Positions 25,664-33,334 of a DNA stretch of 34,075 nt are shown here, one piece after another. The stretch covers positions 1 through 34,075 of the forward strand of contig CAIRAY010000087.1 in NCBI GenBank assembly GCA_903876665.1, given 5' to 3'. Origin of the DNA: an uncultured Fibrobacterota bacterium. GTDB lineage: Bacteria; Fibrobacterota; Fibrobacteria; Fibrobacterales; Fibrobacteraceae. Each line of letters starts with the position of its first letter. Positions within the stretch are counted from its first letter, which is position 1. Position numbers and translations under genes: made by a program. Below the pieces are notes generated by a model. It had not been told where the DNA came from and made no database searches. It saw only the letters and a program-made list of their open reading frames with translations.

Positions 25664-26757
25664 GGCACCCTCACAAAGCGAGTGTTCATCAGGACAAGCT
25701 CGAGCAACAGGAAGAGCGCGCCGAGCAAGAGCAAGGGGTAGAATTCTTCCGTGTAGCGGGCGTAGCTCCAGGATTCGATCTCCGTCTTTTCCAGTTTGTC
25801 GATATTGTTGTAAATCTCTTCCAGTTCCTTGGGATTCTTGGCGGTGTAGAATTGGCCACCGGTCATTTTGGCGATGTTTTTGAGCAGAGGCTCATCAATT
25901 CCACCATCTGGGGGAATGGCCACTTCGCTCCAGCCCAGCTCGCCGGTAAAGGGATTCTGCTGGAACCACAGGAAGCTCCCGTTCTTTTTGCCCACGCCAA
26001 TGGTATACACCTTGATGCCAAGCGCCTTGGCCACTTCGGCGGCCATCTGCGGTTGAATGCTTCCCGAATTATTGGCACCATCGGTCAATAATACCACAAT
26101 TTTGGATTTGGCTTTGGTGTCGCGCAGGCGGATCAGCGCATCCATCAAGCCATCGCCAATGGCCGTGCCCCGGCCTTCACCCAAGGTGGAATCATTCACC
26201 CCGCGCAGCAGCTCCACCAAGACCCCATGGTCCGTGGTCAAGGGGCACTGGGTGAATGCTCCCGAAGCGAATACGGTGAGTCCCATGCGGTCATCGGCGC
26301 GCTTTTCAATAAAGGTCTCGATCACCTTCTTCGCGTATCCCAGGCGGGAGTATTGTTTGTATTCGCCGGAGCGGAACATTTTGTCGGCGCTCATTACGCC
26401 CAGCTTGGCTTGCTCCACGCCTCCCAGCATATCCAGAAAATCCATGGTTCCGGACACATCGAGGGCGAGCATAATGTCCACGCCTTCGGTGCTAGTCTGC
26501 TCCATTTTTTGCCGAGATTGGGGACGCGCTAGCGCCACAATGAAAAAGGCAAAAGCGATCCAACGCAGGGCGGGCAACCAACGGCGCAGGCGCAGCATCC
26601 AGGAAGACTGGGCTTTACGCGCCAAAGCCAACGCAGGGAACTTGATGGTCACCTTCTGGCGCTTGAGACTGCGCAGATGGTGGACCACAAAGAGCGGAAT
26701 CAACAGCAGCAAAAAGAGTGCTTCGGGGTTGCGGAAATGCCAAGCGAGGAAAGCCAT
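25660..26757 (-). CDS. batA: BatA: VWA-domain membrane protein
   Basis: The 365-residue protein has the same architecture as BatB: N-terminal helices (about 13-28 and 64-78), a VWA domain (about 92-310) and a final helix (about 338-356). The MIDAS motif is D100-V-S102-G-T104, with LLTDGANNSG. ALARPQSRQ marks the family. A longer loop (MLGGVEQAKLGVMSADKM) after the MIDAS is a difference from BatB. The ATG overlaps the stop of the preceding gene by one base (TGATG). It is predicted to face the periplasm. Confidence 0.95.
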   Translation of the reverse strand: MAFLAWHFRNPEALFLLLLIPLFVVHHLRSLKRQKVTIKFPALALARKAQSSWMLRLRRWLPALRWIAFAFFIVALARPQSRQKMEQTSTEGVDIMLALDVSGTMDFLDMLGGVEQAKLGVMSADKMFRSGEYKQYSRLGYAKKVIETFIEKRADDRMGLTVFASGAFTQCPLTTDHGVLVELLRGVNDSTLGEGRGTAIGDGLMDALIRLRDTKAKSKIVVLLTDGANNSGSIQPQMAAEVAKALGIKVYTIGVGKKNGSFLWFQQNPFTGELGWSEVAIPPDGGIDEPLLKNIAKMTGGQFYTAKNPKELEEIYNNIDKLEKTEIESWSYARYTEEFYPLLLLGALFLLLELVLMNTRFVRVP

Positions 26758-27881
26758 CAGGTCCCTTCCTTCTTTTTCAAGGGGTCTTCATAGGGACGGG
26801 TGCGGTACACCAGATCATCCACAAATTTCTCGAACTCATTGCAGAGCTCTGGAGGCAGAATATCTTTTGCAAACTTTACCAAGTCGGTCCGGCGACAGTA
26901 CTCCACCCAGTCTTTACCGAGCTTGCCCTTGATTTCTGGAATGAGTTGCACACGCTCAGCCAGTTCGCTTGTCGTTGCATCCAACACATCGGCATGGAAC
27001 CGCCGGTGCAAATAGCGACGCAAAATTTGCCCTTCTTCGAAATAAAATTCCGCCTGCAGGTTTTGCGCGAGCAAATGCCTCGCTCGCAACAAAGCCAAAT
27101 TCTGCAAGGCCTCTTCGTAGGGTGGAAGTACCGGGACTGCACCAAAATGCTTAAACCGCTTCCACAAATAGCGCCCAAGGAAAAAGAGCACTACGGCCGA
27201 CACCACACCGACAATCAGCCACACCCACCAAGGTGTGTTGGGATCTTGAATAGGTGCTTCGATGTCCAGAATGTCTTCGTCCGTATCTTTAATGCGGGCG
27301 AGCACTCGAACGGCCACAGGCTCGGTATTGGAGCGAAGGGTGTCTTGACCCTGGATGCCTTCCACGATTTGCGGAGGAAGCAGAAAGTCGCCCCCGATAA
27401 AGGTGGAGAGGGTGAGGTCCCAGCTACGCGTGGTGCGTCCCGAAGCGATTTTGGGTTCGGTCACCGTCATGTCCTTGACTTCAAAACTTCCCAAATTCCC
27501 CACCAGACCCGGCAGGTCGAGAGTCACTCCCGCAGGCGCAGACACTTCAATGTGGTACTGAAACCGGTCCCCGATCTGGATCTGGCTCGGATTCACCGAA
27601 GCCTTGATCTGCAAGTCTTGAGCGAAGAGGGAGGGAACTAGGAAGACAAGTGGAAAGAGAACAGTCAGCAACTTAGCACGGATGGTTAGTGGAAAGCGGA
27701 AAGTTGGAAGCCAGGGTCGCGGCATAGTTTGACTAGTGGAAAGTGGGAAGCTAGGGTCAGGGGCAAGGTAGGCTAATGGAAAACGGAAAGTTTCAACGTA
27801 TCGTCCCACCAAGGAAGTACCGCCCGCAACTTTCCACTTTCGAACTTTCAAATTTTCCACTAAAGTCCCTTCCAAGTTCAT
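26757..27881 (-). CDS. Bat-operon single-pass membrane protein (DUF4381/BatD-like), start uncertain
   Basis: The conserved part has a signal peptide (LLTVLFPLVFLVPSLFAQ), an exported beta domain (ASVNPSQIQIGDRFQYHIEV), one membrane helix (about 218-237 in the 374-residue form) and a cytoplasmic helical tail (YEEALQNLALLRARHLLAQ). This fits the small membrane proteins found between DUF58 and BatA. The ATG at 27881 is 20 bases after the DUF58 stop, but the next 52 residues are repeat-derived (VETFRFPLAYL and similar). The ATG at 27725 would begin MPRPWLPTFRFPLTIRAKLL, just before the signal peptide, and is an equally good start. Neither has a strong ribosome site. Translation ends in an overlap with batA. 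Confidence 0.8.
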   Translation of the reverse strand: MNLEGTLVENLKVRKWKVAGGTSLVGRYVETFRFPLAYLAPDPSFPLSTSQTMPRPWLPTFRFPLTIRAKLLTVLFPLVFLVPSLFAQDLQIKASVNPSQIQIGDRFQYHIEVSAPAGVTLDLPGLVGNLGSFEVKDMTVTEPKIASGRTTRSWDLTLSTFIGGDFLLPPQIVEGIQGQDTLRSNTEPVAVRVLARIKDTDEDILDIEAPIQDPNTPWWVWLIVGVVSAVVLFFLGRYLWKRFKHFGAVPVLPPYEEALQNLALLRARHLLAQNLQAEFYFEEGQILRRYLHRRFHADVLDATTSELAERVQLIPEIKGKLGKDWVEYCRRTDLVKFAKDILPPELCNEFEKFVDDLVYRTRPYEDPLKKKEGT

Positions 27882-27900
27882 TTCATTTTCCACTTGTATC
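27640..27900. repeat. AGTGGAAAGT-type repeat cluster downstream of the DUF58 gene
   Basis: Several units related to AGTGGAAAGT, some followed by GAAGCCAGGGTCGCGG-like sequence, fill this region. A roughly 65-base subelement at 27773-27838 (GGAAAACGGAAAGTTTC at one end, GGAAGTACC and CCCGCAA in the middle, TTTCCACT at the other end) recurs inverted at 28966-29030. Confidence 0.85.
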
Positions 27901-28797
27901 TTACCCAGCACGGCGGACCTCCCGGGAACGGCGACGGAAGTATTCGACCAGTGGCGCCACGGTGTCTTTGGTATCTTGGGCGATGACAATGCGGACCAGG
28001 TCGATGGACATTTTCTGGAACATGGACTGGAGGCGCTTGCCTTCGATTTTGGCTTCGCGCTTGAAGGCATCGCGGAATTCAGGATCTCCGGTATCCACTA
28101 AAAGAGTGTCTCCGGTTTCTGGATCTTCAAGCTCCACAAATCCCACATCGGGGAGTTCGAGTTCCCGCGGATCCACCACGCTTACCGCAATCACTTCGTG
28201 GCGACGGCGTAGCATCTTGAAGGCCAATTCAAAGCCTTTGTCCTGGAAATCCGACAGGACCACCACGATGGCCTTGCGACGCAGAATGCCACCCAGATAA
28301 TCCAAGGCACCTTGCATGTGAGTCTTTTTTCCCTTGGGCTCGAACACCAGCAGCTCGCGGATCACGCGCAGCACATGGCGCTTGCCCTTGGCGGGGGGAA
28401 TGAACAGCTCCACCTCATCGGTAAAAATCAACAGGCCCACTTTATCGTTATTGCGAATGGCCGCAAAGGCAAGCAAGGCGCTGATGGTGGCCATGACCTG
28501 GCCCTTCATCTCCCGACCCGACCCAAATTCTGCGGAGGAGCTTGCGTCCACCACAAGCATCACGGTCAGCTCGCGCTCTTCCACGAATTTTTTGACATAG
28601 GGATGGCCCACGCGCGCGGTCACATTCCAGTCAATGGTGCGGACATCGTCGCCGGGCACATATTCCCGCACCTCGGAGAACTCCATACCATTGCCCTTGA
28701 AGGACGAGTGGTAAGCACCCGCCATCACGCTGTTGATGGTCGACCGAAGACTGATTTCGATGCGCCGAACGGTTTTAAGGACTTCTGGATCAAGCAT
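27901..28797 (-). CDS. DUF58 (VWA-like) protein
   Basis: The 298-residue soluble protein carries the DUF58 hallmark EYVPGDDVRTIDWNVTAR (about 45-62) and a MIDAS-like DASSSAEFG (about 83-91). LSDFQDKGF follows in the second half. DUF58 proteins are constant partners of MoxR ATPases and Bat proteins, and are thought to be acted on or assembled by the ATPase. The gene begins at the ATG at 28797 and is flanked on both sides by AGTGGAAAGT-type repeats, so it is the most isolated member of the operon. No ribosome site stands out in the repeat just upstream. Confidence 0.94.
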   Translation of the reverse strand: MLDPEVLKTVRRIEISLRSTINSVMAGAYHSSFKGNGMEFSEVREYVPGDDVRTIDWNVTARVGHPYVKKFVEERELTVMLVVDASSSAEFGSGREMKGQVMATISALLAFAAIRNNDKVGLLIFTDEVELFIPPAKGKRHVLRVIRELLVFEPKGKKTHMQGALDYLGGILRRKAIVVVLSDFQDKGFELAFKMLRRRHEVIAVSVVDPRELELPDVGFVELEDPETGDTLLVDTGDPEFRDAFKREAKIEGKRLQSMFQKMSIDLVRIVIAQDTKDTVAPLVEYFRRRSREVRRAG

Positions 28798-29075
28798 AGT
28801 GAGAATACAAGTGGAAAGTGAAAGGCACGGGTCGCGGGATAGGCTTGCTAGTGGAAAGTTCTAAAGTGGAAAGTTGGGGACGGGGGGAGGGATACTAGTG
28901 GAAAGTGAAAGGCAGTGGGCGCGGGATAGCATGGTTAGTGGAGAGTGGAGAGTGGAAAGTGCTATAGTGGAAAATTGCGGGTGGTACTTCCTCTTGCAAA
29001 GTTTCGTCGAAACTTTCCGTTTTCCACTAGGGTGTTGCGCAGAGAATCTGGCTGTTCACTTTCCATTTTCCTCTC
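28798..29075. repeat. AGTGGAAAGT-type repeat cluster between moxR and DUF58 genes
   Basis: A unit beginning AGTGGAAAGTGAAAGGCA and continuing with a GGGTCGCGGGATAG-like sequence occurs at 28810 and 28897. The inverted partner of 27773-27838 lies at 28966-29030 and contains the 17-base palindrome AAGTTTCGTCGAAACTT (28999-29015). No gene is seen in the 278 bases. Confidence 0.88.
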
Positions 29076-30062
29076 TTATGGTACCGCGATGGTGTCCAGG
29101 ATCCTTTGGATGATGGTTTCGGAAGGAACTTCTTCGGCTTCGGCTTCGTAGCTGAGGATGATGCGGTGACGCAGGACTTCCATGGCCACAGATTTCACGT
29201 CTTCGGGGGTCACGTAGGCGCGGCCCTGGATGAAGGCGTGGGCCTTGGCGGCCTGGGCAAGTCCGATGGAGGCACGCGGGGAGGCGCCGACTTCGATCAG
29301 GGCCACCAGATCGGGACGCTTGAAGGCACCGGGGTCGCGGGTGGCGAGGACGATATTTACGATGTAGTCCTGGATGCGCTCATCGATGTAGACCGAGCGC
29401 ACGGTTTCGCGGGCTTTGAGGATTTGCTCCTTGGAGGCTACGACGGCAGGCTTGCGCAGTGTGCCGGCAGAGACGGCGGAGAGGATTTTGATTTCCTCTT
29501 CCTTGGAGGGGTAACCCACTTTGACCTTGAGCAGAAAGCGGTCCACCTGGGCTTCGGGTAGCGGGTATGTGCCTTCTTGTTCAATGGGGTTCTGGGTGGC
29601 GAGCACCAGGAAGGGCTCGTCGAGGGCGAAGGTCTGGTCGCCCAAGGTGATCTGGCGTTCCTGCATGGCTTCGAGCAATGCGGATTGCACCTTGGAAGGC
29701 GCACGGTTGATTTCGTCCGCAAGAATCAGGTTAGAAAACAAGGGACCCTTGCGCGTCTCGAAACGGGCTTCGCGGGCATTGTAAATGGTGGTGCCGAGCA
29801 AATCCGCGGGCAATAAATCCGGGGTAAACTGGATGCGCTTGAATTGAAGACCCACGCAGTCCGCAAAGGTTTTCACAGCGAGAGTTTTGGCGAGGCCGGG
29901 CAGGCCTTCCAGCAGAATATGGCCATCGGCCAAGATGCCCACCAGGATGCTCTGCAGTACGGATTTCTGTCCGAGCACGGTGCCCGAAACTTCCTGCAGC
30001 AGGGTTTCGCAAAAAGCGGAATCGCGCTGGACGCGTTCTGTGATTTCACGGATATCAGCCAT
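29076..30062 (-). CDS. MoxR-family AAA+ ATPase
   Basis: The 328-residue cytoplasmic ATPase has Walker A GLPGLAKT (53-60), Walker B LILADE (112-117) with INRAP, sensor-1 region LATQNPIEQEGTYPLPEAQ and the C-terminal lid. These are classic MoxR features. Such ATPases act as chaperones for VWA proteins, here DUF58, BatA and BatB. The start codon lies inside the last codons of the upstream gene (8-base overlap), so translation is coupled. Downstream, 278 bases of repeats precede the DUF58 gene. Confidence 0.96.
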   Translation of the reverse strand: MADIREITERVQRDSAFCETLLQEVSGTVLGQKSVLQSILVGILADGHILLEGLPGLAKTLAVKTFADCVGLQFKRIQFTPDLLPADLLGTTIYNAREARFETRKGPLFSNLILADEINRAPSKVQSALLEAMQERQITLGDQTFALDEPFLVLATQNPIEQEGTYPLPEAQVDRFLLKVKVGYPSKEEEIKILSAVSAGTLRKPAVVASKEQILKARETVRSVYIDERIQDYIVNIVLATRDPGAFKRPDLVALIEVGASPRASIGLAQAAKAHAFIQGRAYVTPEDVKSVAMEVLRHRIILSYEAEAEEVPSETIIQRILDTIAVP

Positions 30063-30813
30063 TATTGTCCTCGTTTTCTGTGTTCAGAGCAAATATAGTG
30101 CGGACCTGCCGCCACCATTCCTTGTTGGCCCAGGCATCCCGGGGGCCACCCCCGTAACGCGCCTGGGCAAAAGCCTCTTCGAGCTTCAGTAAAGATTCCT
30201 GTTGTTCTGCAGACATGGGCCCGGAAAGCTTGCGGGCGCGCAGGCAGAACTGTTCCAAATCCAGCATCCAGAGCCGGGTGTCGGCCGTATTTACGCGATT
30301 GCCCAGCAAAATAAAATCGTCTTGCAGAGCCTTAAGGACTGCTTGCTTTTCGCGGTTAATTTTTTGCTTGCCCAGTCGTTTTTTTCGGAAAAGAATAACC
30401 ACGCAGGCTAAGCACATCAAGCCCGCAAGAATTCCGCCCACCAGGGCGTATGGCAAGGGAGCGACTACCTGAATTTGGGCAGGCTGGGTCGATAAAGTCA
30501 TGGTTCCGCTTTCAACGGGGATCTGGAATTGCAAGGCGGGAATATGTGCAAGGCCCGTGTCTTTGGCGAGCATCTTGTACTGGACTAAAATTTCGGGCTT
30601 TTGGGTTCCGCCGGTAATGGTGTTGGATTGCTCCATACCCACGGTGATTTGGGAAAGCTGGGAACATTCCGGAGAAGACTGGGGGAGTAATAGCCAAGGA
30701 TGAGGCGCCGAGGTCCAAGTGACATGAACAGTCAATGGAACCGTATCGCCCAGGTGGGCTTTTGCGGGCGCCTCGATGTGGGCAACTAAACCAAATTGAC
30801 CGGGGTCTTCCAA
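30055..30813 (-). CDS. First Bat-operon gene: BatD/DUF4381-like membrane protein, TTG start
   Basis: The 252-residue protein has a beta-rich N-terminal domain (VAHIEAPAKAHLGDTVPLTVHV, named by its ends VAHIEA and PLTVHV), one membrane helix (about 122-143, YALVGGILAGLMCLACVVILF) and a helical cytoplasmic tail. The TTG at 30813 is chosen because AAAGGAG (30828-30822) precedes it and no ATG or GTG is available in frame. There is no signal peptide, which is odd for a beta domain expected outside. Upstream in the same frame lie 16 open codons and then the stop of the DUF2752 gene. It resembles the downstream protein at 26757-27881. A strong promoter lies just upstream. Confidence 0.8.
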   Translation of the reverse strand: MEDPGQFGLVAHIEAPAKAHLGDTVPLTVHVTWTSAPHPWLLLPQSSPECSQLSQITVGMEQSNTITGGTQKPEILVQYKMLAKDTGLAHIPALQFQIPVESGTMTLSTQPAQIQVVAPLPYALVGGILAGLMCLACVVILFRKKRLGKQKINREKQAVLKALQDDFILLGNRVNTADTRLWMLDLEQFCLRARKLSGPMSAEQQESLLKLEEAFAQARYGGGPRDAWANKEWWRQVRTIFALNTENEDNNG

Positions 30814-30835
30814 TGCACAATCTCCTTTGGGCCCT

Positions 30836-30865
30836 AATATACAAAGGGTTTGGGGGAAAAGTCAA
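30836..30865 (-). promoter_or_regulatory. Promoter of the Bat operon
   Basis: TTGACT (30865-30860, five of six) and TATATT (30841-30836) on the minus strand have an 18-base spacer. The start would fall near 30829, just before AAAGGAG. The -35 includes the stop codon of the DUF2752 gene. Confidence 0.75.
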
Positions 30866-31179
30866 GCGTTTGGGGAATCGGATTTTTTCCCTGAAAACTT
30901 TCGAAAATCCTGGATCCCATAATACATCAATCCAGGTAGCACAACAAACACAAAACCGTTGGCTTGGTAGGCTCCGGCAAAATTGAACTCCAGAATTCGC
31001 ATAGTGGCAGTGGAAATTCCACAGCCGGGGCAAGTCCATCCAAACAAAGTTTTCCATAAACATGGAATGCAAATGTCAATACCCGTGCGGGAATAAAGGA
31101 TAATGGAGAACAGGAAATAACAGCCAAGCGCAGTAACCAGGCGATTGAACCAAAGGTAGTGGATAAAATTTTTGGCCAT
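30862..31179 (-). CDS. DUF2752 membrane protein
   Basis: The 105-residue protein has about three membrane helices and the DUF2752 motif: CLWKTLFGWTCPGCGISTATM, given here as its key parts CPGCG and the preceding C-x-W, then a loop reading FNFAGAYQANGF. The function of the family is unknown; it commonly occurs beside TM2 proteins, as here. The ATG directly follows the U tract of a terminator, so it has no ribosome site. Its stop codon sits in the -35 of the Bat promoter. Confidence 0.85.
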   Translation of the reverse strand: MAKNFIHYLWFNRLVTALGCYFLFSIILYSRTGIDICIPCLWKTLFGWTCPGCGISTATMRILEFNFAGAYQANGFVFVVLPGLMYYGIQDFRKFSGKKSDSPNA

Positions 31180-31201
31180 AAAAAAAGGGGCTCGCGCCCC
31201 C
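31180..31201 (-). terminator. Terminator whose U tract touches the DUF2752 start codon
   Basis: On the minus strand GGGGC (stem), GCGA (loop), GCCCC (stem) is followed by seven T and immediately by ATG. It would end transcripts of the TM2 gene. Confidence 0.8.
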
Positions 31202-31224
31202 GAGTCTTTGTTTGCAATGCTCCA

Positions 31225-31440
31225 TTAGCTCTTTAGAGGACGACCATCGGCCATCTTCATGCTACCGGTCGCAATCATGATAAAATCAATGAGGGACCAA
31301 ATTCCGCAACCACCCAGAGTAATCAGCTTGATCCACCAGTTGGAATAGCCCATTAGGAACCGGTCAATACCGAGGCCACCCAAGAAAAAACTGATGAGGA
31401 TCATTGTGGTTTTGCTTTGCAATTCTTTCTGTTCGGCCAT
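31225..31440 (-). CDS. TM2-domain protein
   Basis: The 71-residue protein starts at 31440, where GGAG lies 8 bases upstream; the longer frame from 31503 is rejected. Two membrane helices with the pattern FFLGGLGIDRFLMGY and LITLGGCGIWSLIDFIMI are diagnostic of TM2. Function is unknown. A possible promoter (TTGCAT, 17 bases, CATTAT) lies upstream, overlapping an inverted repeat. Confidence 0.9.
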   Translation of the reverse strand: MAEQKELQSKTTMILISFFLGGLGIDRFLMGYSNWWIKLITLGGCGIWSLIDFIMIATGSMKMADGRPLKS

Positions 31441-31480
31441 GGTATTTCTCCAGAGATGATTAAGTGTTGCAGACATAATG

Positions 31481-31516
31481 CCAAATAATGAAACATGATG
31501 CAAGGTAATTATTTGG
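31481..31516. promoter_or_regulatory. Nine-base inverted repeat upstream of the TM2 gene
   Basis: CCAAATAAT (31481-31489) and ATTATTTGG (31508-31516) are perfect inverted arms with an 18-base spacer. They overlap the likely TM2 promoter and could form an operator, or a hairpin at the 3' end of the preceding surface-protein gene. No T run follows. Confidence 0.4.
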
Positions 31517-31541
31517 GATTTACTCGTTTATGGAGGTGGGA

Positions 31542-33170
31542 TCATGGCCCCATTATGCTCACCGCAACCACTCCTGCGACCCAATTCACTCCGTCAGAGA
31601 CCTCAAAGGCAAAGGAATCGCTGCGCACCGTTCCATTGGTATGGGAGTAGGAAATTCGCAAGCGCTCCAAATCCAGCAGGCTAAAGGTATCGCCGATATG
31701 CATCGGCCTGCCCTCCTGATTCAGCACGCCACCTGCGGGAAGGGATTTGAGCGTGAAAATCAGCTGATCCAAAGGAGAATCTGGATCTTGAATTTGAACT
31801 TGGACCAGGCTAAGGCTCGCCTCCCAACCATAGGCCACCACCAAAGGCTTGAGAATGAGGACCGGGGGTAAGTTTTGCCGCACAATGGGCTGGGACCACT
31901 GAATGCTGACATCGGGATCGGTGAAGATATTTTTGGCCACCACTCCGCCCGTGACCTTGGCGCGACTCAGGATGCGAACATCGGCCAGCGGCGCATGAAA
32001 CGACCCCATGATTTTGGCATCGTTGCTAATCTTCGAAGTCGCACTGGAGATGGATAACAGCTGAACCCGCCGGGGGAGCACCGTGCCTGCAAATAGCACT
32101 TGGCTACGGTCGCCAAATTCAAAAGCACCTGTCAGACTGATTCGCACAGGATCACTTCCCGATGCAATCTTCATCTTGGCGTCTGGACGCAAAATCAGAT
32201 TGCTGAAATAGTATTCACCGCCTGTAAGTTGCAAGGTAGCACCCCAGCTTACATCTAAATTCCGGTAACGCCCTGGAGCCAGGATGCGAGTTTGATTTTG
32301 CCCCACCGCCACATCCTCTGTGCCTGCGGAAAATGACTCCAATGCCTCCACAGGGCAACTGGGAACAGGGCTCCACCAGGATTGTGCAACGCCCTGGACC
32401 ACGGTATTGTAGCCACGAGTGAGCAGGGTACCCGCGAGAACATCACCTTCTACCTTGGTCCGGTCATTCATCCAAATATTTCCACCGGAATAGAGCGAAC
32501 CATCGTCAAGCCAGGAGTCAAAACCCATGGTCGCCGAACCTTTTGCCAAAACACTTGCCCCTTGAATATGGGTGCGGTCACCGGCCTGGATCTGGTTGCC
32601 CGCCAACAGCGCGTAAGTTCCCCAGCAATCCGGCGCCAATGTGCCTACGGTCATTCCATCGGTTCCTTGTTGGATCTCACCTAAACCATTGGTCAAAACG
32701 ATGCGGGAATTGTCCACCACATTGCCTTGCACCGCGACAGCGCTAAAGTCATCCGTCTTCGTCCAATCGGACCAATCCTGGTTGTGCAAGCCAATCAGAA
32801 CGCCGTTTCCCCAGCGCAGGGATTCGCCCGGAGCAAGCGTCGTATAGCCCAAATCCATTTCGGCAAAGGCTCGGCCATCTGGTTCGAGCGTGATGCTTCC
32901 TGGGGTGCCAATCGGGTCCCATACCGCAAGCTCCGGTGTTTTACCTGGATCCACGCGGAAGAAATAGCGAATGCGCGAAAAAGATTCGGGCGCAGTTCCC
33001 GTATTGCGAACATAAATGCGTGGCTTTGTCCACTTGGAATCCGCCAAACCTTCGTCCTTGGTTTGAACCAACAAAGCCGCCTGACCCACACAAGCCAGAA
33101 CCAGCAATGTAAAAAGCACAACAACGCGTCTTACCACAAAAACCCCCAAATCGTGGACACCCAAACCCAC
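31542..33170 (-). CDS. Secreted surface protein with CBM3-like and cadherin-like domains
   Basis: The 542-residue protein begins with a GTG at 33170, supported by TATATT 6 bases upstream; a GTG at 33137 is an alternative. A signal peptide ends near residue 32 (LLVLACVGQA). Residues about 33-145 resemble a family 3 carbohydrate-binding module (KPRIYVRNTGTAPESFSRIR, YFFRVD, LAPGES, DWSDWTKTDDFS). A long middle section (about 150-430) has repeating Gly/Asp beta motifs (GDVLAGTLLTRG, GGEYYFSNL, FGDRSQVLFAG) like a beta-helix. The C-terminal part (about 440-542) matches cadherin-like/CSPG repeats (DSPLDQLIFTLKSLPAGG, SDSFAFEVSDG). It is probably an exported adhesion or polysaccharide-binding protein. 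No catalytic domain is seen. Confidence 0.78.
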   Translation of the reverse strand: MGLGVHDLGVFVVRRVVVLFTLLVLACVGQAALLVQTKDEGLADSKWTKPRIYVRNTGTAPESFSRIRYFFRVDPGKTPELAVWDPIGTPGSITLEPDGRAFAEMDLGYTTLAPGESLRWGNGVLIGLHNQDWSDWTKTDDFSAVAVQGNVVDNSRIVLTNGLGEIQQGTDGMTVGTLAPDCWGTYALLAGNQIQAGDRTHIQGASVLAKGSATMGFDSWLDDGSLYSGGNIWMNDRTKVEGDVLAGTLLTRGYNTVVQGVAQSWWSPVPSCPVEALESFSAGTEDVAVGQNQTRILAPGRYRNLDVSWGATLQLTGGEYYFSNLILRPDAKMKIASGSDPVRISLTGAFEFGDRSQVLFAGTVLPRRVQLLSISSATSKISNDAKIMGSFHAPLADVRILSRAKVTGGVVAKNIFTDPDVSIQWSQPIVRQNLPPVLILKPLVVAYGWEASLSLVQVQIQDPDSPLDQLIFTLKSLPAGGVLNQEGRPMHIGDTFSLLDLERLRISYSHTNGTVRSDSFAFEVSDGVNWVAGVVAVSIMGP

Positions 33171-33182
33171 CCGCGCAATATA
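33171..33182 (-). promoter_or_regulatory. -10-like TATATT before the surface-protein start
   Basis: TATATT (33182-33177 on the minus strand) is 6 bases before the GTG at 33170, with no ribosome site. The upstream interval also holds a 14-base direct repeat, CCAAATCGTGGACA, at 33146-33159 (inside the gene) and 33228-33241. Confidence 0.45.
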
Positions 33183-33322
33183 TTCACTGGCACGAACCCC
33201 TCACAGGGGGAATTTCCCTTCTGGACACCAAATCGTGGACAAGTCGTGACCCGTTTATAGTGCCAGAACATTTTTCGGCATCTGGTCTTGTGGAAATTGA
33301 GGCTAACATGCCAGCGGAAGGC

Positions 33323-33334
33323 TATATTTTTTCT
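33323..33334 (+). promoter_or_regulatory. -10-like TATATT before the lipoprotein start
   Basis: TATATT (33323-33328) is 6 bases before the ATG, without a ribosome site. TTGAGG at 33297-33302 is a poor -35 (20-base spacer). Confidence 0.4.

Noticed and set aside
27901-28070. Start of the Bat membrane protein at 28070
   Set aside because: This would overlap the DUF58 gene by 170 bases in another frame; the residues there show no domain.
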